Positions 5,630 through 8,042 of a stretch of DNA of 8,042 bases are shown piece by piece. The position numbers and the translations under genes were made by a program. The stretch comes from Betaproteobacteria bacterium (lineage in GTDB: Bacteria > Pseudomonadota > Gammaproteobacteria > Burkholderiales > JAHFRG01): contig JAHFRG010000070.1 of the NCBI GenBank assembly GCA_023258935.1, positions 1 through 8,042 of the forward strand. The letters are read 5' to 3'. Under the pieces are notes generated by a model. The model did not search any database. It saw only the letters and a list, made by a program, of their open reading frames with translations, and had not been told where the DNA came from. Every line of letters starts with the position of its first letter. The first letter of the stretch is position 1.

Positions 5630-6591
5630 GCCAGTTTCCGGACATATTCACTTATTTTGTGATTGGAGAATGTTTTCGGTCGCAGGCCGCCGGCGACCCA
5701 GTTAAATGGCAGAATTATGAAAATGACCCCGATCCATGTAATTATCGAGCCAATTACAAACAGGAATTGCGCTTTCCTCCCTACTACGCACTCCCCTTTG
5801 TTGTTCAAGTAGGTCAGCTTTCCAAAATGGCGGAAACCCCAGATTGAGGACGGCACCCTGGGCACAATATCCGTCGAATTCACCACCCTGAAGACCGGGA
5901 CGCTCCTTTGGTCAAGCGTTTTAGCAAGTTTCGAATCAACAACCCGGGGGCATCCGAACGTGTAGAGCGCAGCCGGAGGCTGGGGACACGAGGTCAAAGT
6001 CGCGAGCGCTCCGCCCAGACTATGGCCAGTCATGAATATCGGGATGTTGTGCCCCTCTTCTTCCAGGATATCGCATAGCGCGTCGCTTACCCCTTTTGCT
6101 CCGTACCATTTTGGCGGTTTCATTTTTCCTTTTGGAGGAATGCCGTCGAGCGCCGCGCCCCATGCGATTTTCAGCGCATAGATAAACCCTGTATGAGCCC
6201 GATATGAGGGCTGCACTTGACCGCTACCCGAAGCAAGCAACGCCGGATACAGCTCATCCGGCAGCGTCGACTTGAAGATTGCCACATCGGCTAAAATATC
6301 CGCCCAGTCTTTTTCCGTACCGCGAAACGCAAGCACCGCAAATTGCCCAAGGCCGGCTGTACCCGGGTGAGAGGCCAGATAGCCCTGGGTTTCTACCGTA
6401 TCAAAGAAGATGACGAACTCGAAACCAGCACCTGCCAGCTCATCGTACACGCGGCGCTTGTTTTCGTAAGCAAGCCTTGAGCATTCAGCGAGCCACCAGG
6501 CGATATCCCGGTCAAAGCCTGTGCTCGCGGGATTGAAATTCGGGCGTGGTTTGCCTGCTTTTTGAAAGTAAATCGTGCCTGCAATTGTCAT
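5626..6591 (-). CDS. Class 3 lipase-like alpha/beta hydrolase with membrane segment
   Basis: A 321-aa alpha/beta hydrolase of the fungal-lipase-like class 3 (Lipase_3) type, presumed to cleave ester bonds of acylglycerols or related lipids. The oxyanion-hole strand is VLAFRGTEKDW (86-96). The nucleophile elbow is GHSLGG (189-194) with Ser191. The catalytic Asp is most likely D241 in NSTDIVPRVP, and the His is H311 in SNHKISEYV. Between Asp and His, where relatives usually have a soluble helical insertion, is a strongly hydrophobic stretch (about 274-298) that looks like a transmembrane or re-entrant helix. No N-terminal signal peptide is visible, so export is uncertain. ATG 6591 is preceded by GAGGAGAT (6604-6597). 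First gene of a three-gene unit joined by ATGA overlaps with the macrodomain and yggU-like genes. Confidence 0.88.
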   Translation of the reverse strand: MTIAGTIYFQKAGKPRPNFNPASTGFDRDIAWWLAECSRLAYENKRRVYDELAGAGFEFVIFFDTVETQGYLASHPGTAGLGQFAVLAFRGTEKDWADILADVAIFKSTLPDELYPALLASGSGQVQPSYRAHTGFIYALKIAWGAALDGIPPKGKMKPPKWYGAKGVSDALCDILEEEGHNIPIFMTGHSLGGALATLTSCPQPPAALYTFGCPRVVDSKLAKTLDQRSVPVFRVVNSTDIVPRVPSSIWGFRHFGKLTYLNNKGECVVGRKAQFLFVIGSIITWIGVIFIILPFNWVAGGLRPKTFSNHKISEYVRKLA

Positions 6592-6593
6592 TG

Positions 6594-6604
6594 CTTATCT
6601 CCTC
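6594..6604 (-). promoter_or_regulatory. Strong ribosome binding site of the lipase-like gene
   Basis: GAGGAG at 6604-6599 on the minus strand lies 7 nt before the ATG at 6591. It is the only strong Shine-Dalgarno sequence in the three-gene unit; the two downstream genes rely on overlapping start/stop codons. Confidence 0.75.
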
Positions 6605-6692
6605 GACGATTTTAGGCTCCAAATTAACTCCGCCTAATGATGGCTATCCCAACTGCTGGAATTGCGTAACGAATATATCTAGAGTATTGCTT

Positions 6693-6752
6693 TCTCCAGT
6701 GTGGAGACGTTAAGTTTAGGCGTCTTATACATTTTAGCGCGTCATGCTAAAA
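6693..6752 (+). promoter_or_regulatory. Inverted repeats in the divergent lipase/yjbQ intergenic region
   Basis: Two perfect inverted repeats occur in the 190-bp divergent region. TCTCCA (6693-6698) and TGGAGA (6702-6707) form a 6-bp stem with a GTG loop. TTTTAGC (6732-6738) and GCTAAAA (6746-6752) form a 7-bp repeat around a 7-nt centre, about 19 nt before the yjbQ ribosome binding site. CGTCATGC is also repeated directly at 6740-6747 and 6755-6762. They may be operators or leader hairpins. A TATACA at 6726-6731 could be a -10 element for yjbQ but no good -35 accompanies it. Confidence 0.4.
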
Positions 6753-6781
6753 CCCGTCATGCCTGTCAGCGGAGGAACACA

Positions 6782-7201
6782 ATGAAAACCCATCGCAAGG
6801 AACTTCTGTTCAATACCCACACCAAGGAAGCATTCATCAATATCACGCCCCAAGTCGAGGAAACCCTGAAGGCAAGCGGCGTCAAGGAAGGGCTGGTGCT
6901 GGTGAACGCAATGCATATCACCGCTTCGGTCTTCATCAATGACGACGAGCGGGGCTTGCACAGCGACTTTACGCGCTTTCTGGAAGGGCTTGCTCCCCAC
7001 GAGCCCATAAAACAATACCGGCATAACGACACCGGCGAAGACAACGCCGATGCGCACATCAAGCGCCAACTGTTTGGCCGTGAAGTTGTCGTGGCTGTGA
7101 CCGGCGGGAAACTCGACTTCGGTCCGTGGGAGCAGATTTTCTACGGCGAATTCGACGGCCGCCGCCCGAAACGGGTGCTGGTGAAGATTATCGGGGAATA
7201 G
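6782..7201 (+). CDS. yjbQ: YjbQ / UPF0047 family protein (secondary thiamine-phosphate synthase-like)
   Basis: A 139-aa cytoplasmic protein of the UPF0047 (YjbQ) family. Some members are annotated as secondary thiamine-phosphate synthases because E. coli YjbQ can weakly replace ThiE; the physiological role is unclear. Family residues are visible: AMHITASVFIND (43-54) with the conserved His45, HSDF (60-63), QYRHN (78-82), EDNADAHIKRQLFG (86-99) with H92, and the closing GPWEQIFYGEFDG (114-126). The frame is open from 6701, but ATG 6782 is the likely start because GGAGG (6771-6775) is 6 nt upstream and the family length and N terminus fit. It stands alone: divergent from the lipase unit and convergent with the metallophosphoesterase, with 16 bp between the two stops and no terminator seen. 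Confidence 0.92.
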   Translation: MKTHRKELLFNTHTKEAFINITPQVEETLKASGVKEGLVLVNAMHITASVFINDDERGLHSDFTRFLEGLAPHEPIKQYRHNDTGEDNADAHIKRQLFGREVVVAVTGGKLDFGPWEQIFYGEFDGRRPKRVLVKIIGE

Positions 7202-7217
7202 TCTGCGGACGCGGAGC

Positions 7218-7967
7218 CTAAATTTCTACCACAAGCCTAGGGTCAAATTTCTTGTTGAGCCTGAGGCCATGGTAGCCGCGTGGGTTGCACACCACATGGG
7301 TACCCGCAATCTGATATTCAAACTTGCTGTGCGTCTGGCCGTGCACCCAAAGCGCAATGGGCTTGCCCATCAGGTATTCCATGCGGTTGACATAAGCCGC
7401 GCTGCCGTGAGTGAACTCGTCCAGGTACTCGGGCGCAATCGACAGAATGGACGGCGCGTGATGGGTAATCACAACCGTCTTGCCGTCAAAGGGCTCCTTG
7501 AGTTTTTTCCGCAGCCACGCCTTGAACTCGGTGTGTTTTTTCTGGGTGTCCTCGGGACGAAGCTTGCGCAAGCCCATTCCCGCACGGATTTCGCGGTAAT
7601 CGCTCATTGTCCGGCGCGCTTCCGCCATGGCTAGCTTGAGATTACCGGTCGCCGAGTAATCCGTCCAGCAGGTGCCGCCTAAAAAGCGCACGTCGTCCTG
7701 GACAGTTTCATCGCATTCGAGCACATGCACGTTCGTGCCCGCTGCTTTTTGCTTGAGCCGCTTCACCGTGCGCTCGAGGTGCCCTCCGTAGAACTCGTAG
7801 TTCCCGAGGACATAATAGACAGGCACAGAAAAGTGTTGCACTGCCCAGTCAACACCGCGGTCCTGCACATGGATGTCTCCGGCAAGAATGACCGCATCCG
7901 CGCCGGTATCTGGCGGGGTGAAATCGCCCAATTCCAGGTGCAGGTTACTGAGAATGTGCAGCCTCAT
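7218..7967 (-). CDS. Calcineurin-like metallophosphoesterase with substituted metal-site residues
   Basis: A 249-aa protein with the full calcineurin-like phosphoesterase layout, no signal peptide and no membrane segment. Motif order is normal: SNLHLE (7-12), GDIH (30-33), GNYEFY (55-60), THHAPS (168-173) and HGQTH (209-213), ending in a CNPRGY block (227-232). Three positions differ from the usual consensus: DxH is N8-L-H10, GNHE is G-N56-Y57-E58, and GHxH is G-Q211-T-H213. D31, N56, H169 and H213 are kept. In known enzymes these changed residues bind one metal each or act as the catalytic His, so activity may be altered or lost. The fold and the rest of the sequence look well maintained, without frameshifts. 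ATG 7967-7965 follows GGAGAG at 7976-7971. The substrate is unknown; the monocistronic gene is convergent with yjbQ. Confidence 0.88.
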   Translation of the reverse strand: MRLHILSNLHLELGDFTPPDTGADAVILAGDIHVQDRGVDWAVQHFSVPVYYVLGNYEFYGGHLERTVKRLKQKAAGTNVHVLECDETVQDDVRFLGGTCWTDYSATGNLKLAMAEARRTMSDYREIRAGMGLRKLRPEDTQKKHTEFKAWLRKKLKEPFDGKTVVITHHAPSILSIAPEYLDEFTHGSAAYVNRMEYLMGKPIALWVHGQTHSKFEYQIAGTHVVCNPRGYHGLRLNKKFDPRLVVEI

Positions 7968-7989
7968 GCCCTCTCCAAAATTGTTCTTC

Positions 7990-8005
7990 TGTCTTTATAA
8001 AGACA
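7990..8005. promoter_or_regulatory. Perfect 16-bp palindrome upstream of the metallophosphoesterase gene
   Basis: TGTCTTTATAAAGACA is a perfect inverted repeat with no spacer. It begins 22 nt upstream of the metallophosphoesterase ATG and its centre contains TATAAA, which could double as a -10 element on the minus strand. The size and position fit an operator for a dimeric regulator overlapping the promoter. No clear -35 element accompanies it, and I do not match it to a known operator. Confidence 0.5.
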
Positions 8006-8042
8006 CAGTTTATCCCGGGACGCGATTTGCCGTAAGTCCCCA

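Noticed and set aside
6611..6722. Possible degenerate attC, from TTAGGC (6612-6617), CGCCTAA (6631-6637) and TTAGGCG (6716-6722)
   Set aside because: The core-like hexamers occur, but none fits GTTRRRY/RYYYAAC fully and no paired arms with extrahelical bases lie between them.
6701..6781. Longer yjbQ frame from ATG 6701
   Set aside because: Its extra 27 residues do not resemble the family and run through the intergenic inverted repeats; GGAGG marks ATG 6782.

Overview
The window looks like chromosomal DNA from a betaproteobacterium, possibly Nitrosomonadales-like. This rests on the gene order argS - SPOR/FtsN-like - dsbA - short-chain dehydrogenase, on the character of the encoded proteins, and on moderate GC; the exact taxon cannot be read from the window. 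No rRNA, tRNA, CRISPR array or insertion sequence was found.

Layout. (1) Positions 1-887 are accessory DNA: part of an integron gene-cassette array read on the minus strand. A complete 57-bp attC site (114-170) with the two canonical extrahelical bases separates a whole cassette (about 120-886), encoding an unrecognised 228-aa protein, from the start of a second cassette whose truncated product opens like a small VOC/PhnB-type protein. (2) The cassette core site at 881-887 lies only about 120 bp from the argS promoter, and no integrase gene lies on the side where one is expected. (3) Positions 1009-4822 hold a plus-strand housekeeping operon: arginyl-tRNA synthetase, a membrane-anchored SPOR protein, a periplasmic DsbA oxidoreductase and a short-chain dehydrogenase, with gaps of 9 and 29 nt and then a 1-nt overlap. 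(4) Convergent to it, 4827-6591 on the minus strand holds a three-gene unit in which every junction is an ATGA overlap: a class 3 lipase-like hydrolase with a membrane segment, a macrodomain ADP-ribose hydrolase, and a DUF167/YggU protein. (5) A divergent intergenic region (6592-6781) with several inverted repeats leads into yjbQ (UPF0047) on the plus strand. (6) A calcineurin-like metallophosphoesterase (7218-7967, minus) is convergent with yjbQ. It lacks three usually conserved active-site residues and has a perfect 16-bp palindrome in its upstream region.

How the genes fit together. The argS operon links translation, cell-envelope/division and periplasmic disulfide formation, a grouping probably kept by co-transcription rather than by a shared pathway. 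The lipase-macrodomain-YggU unit is translationally coupled and has no obvious known joint function. The most notable points are the integron cassette boundary beside argS, the orphan cassette protein, the metallophosphoesterase with altered metal-site residues, and the lipase with a membrane-like segment between its catalytic Asp and His.
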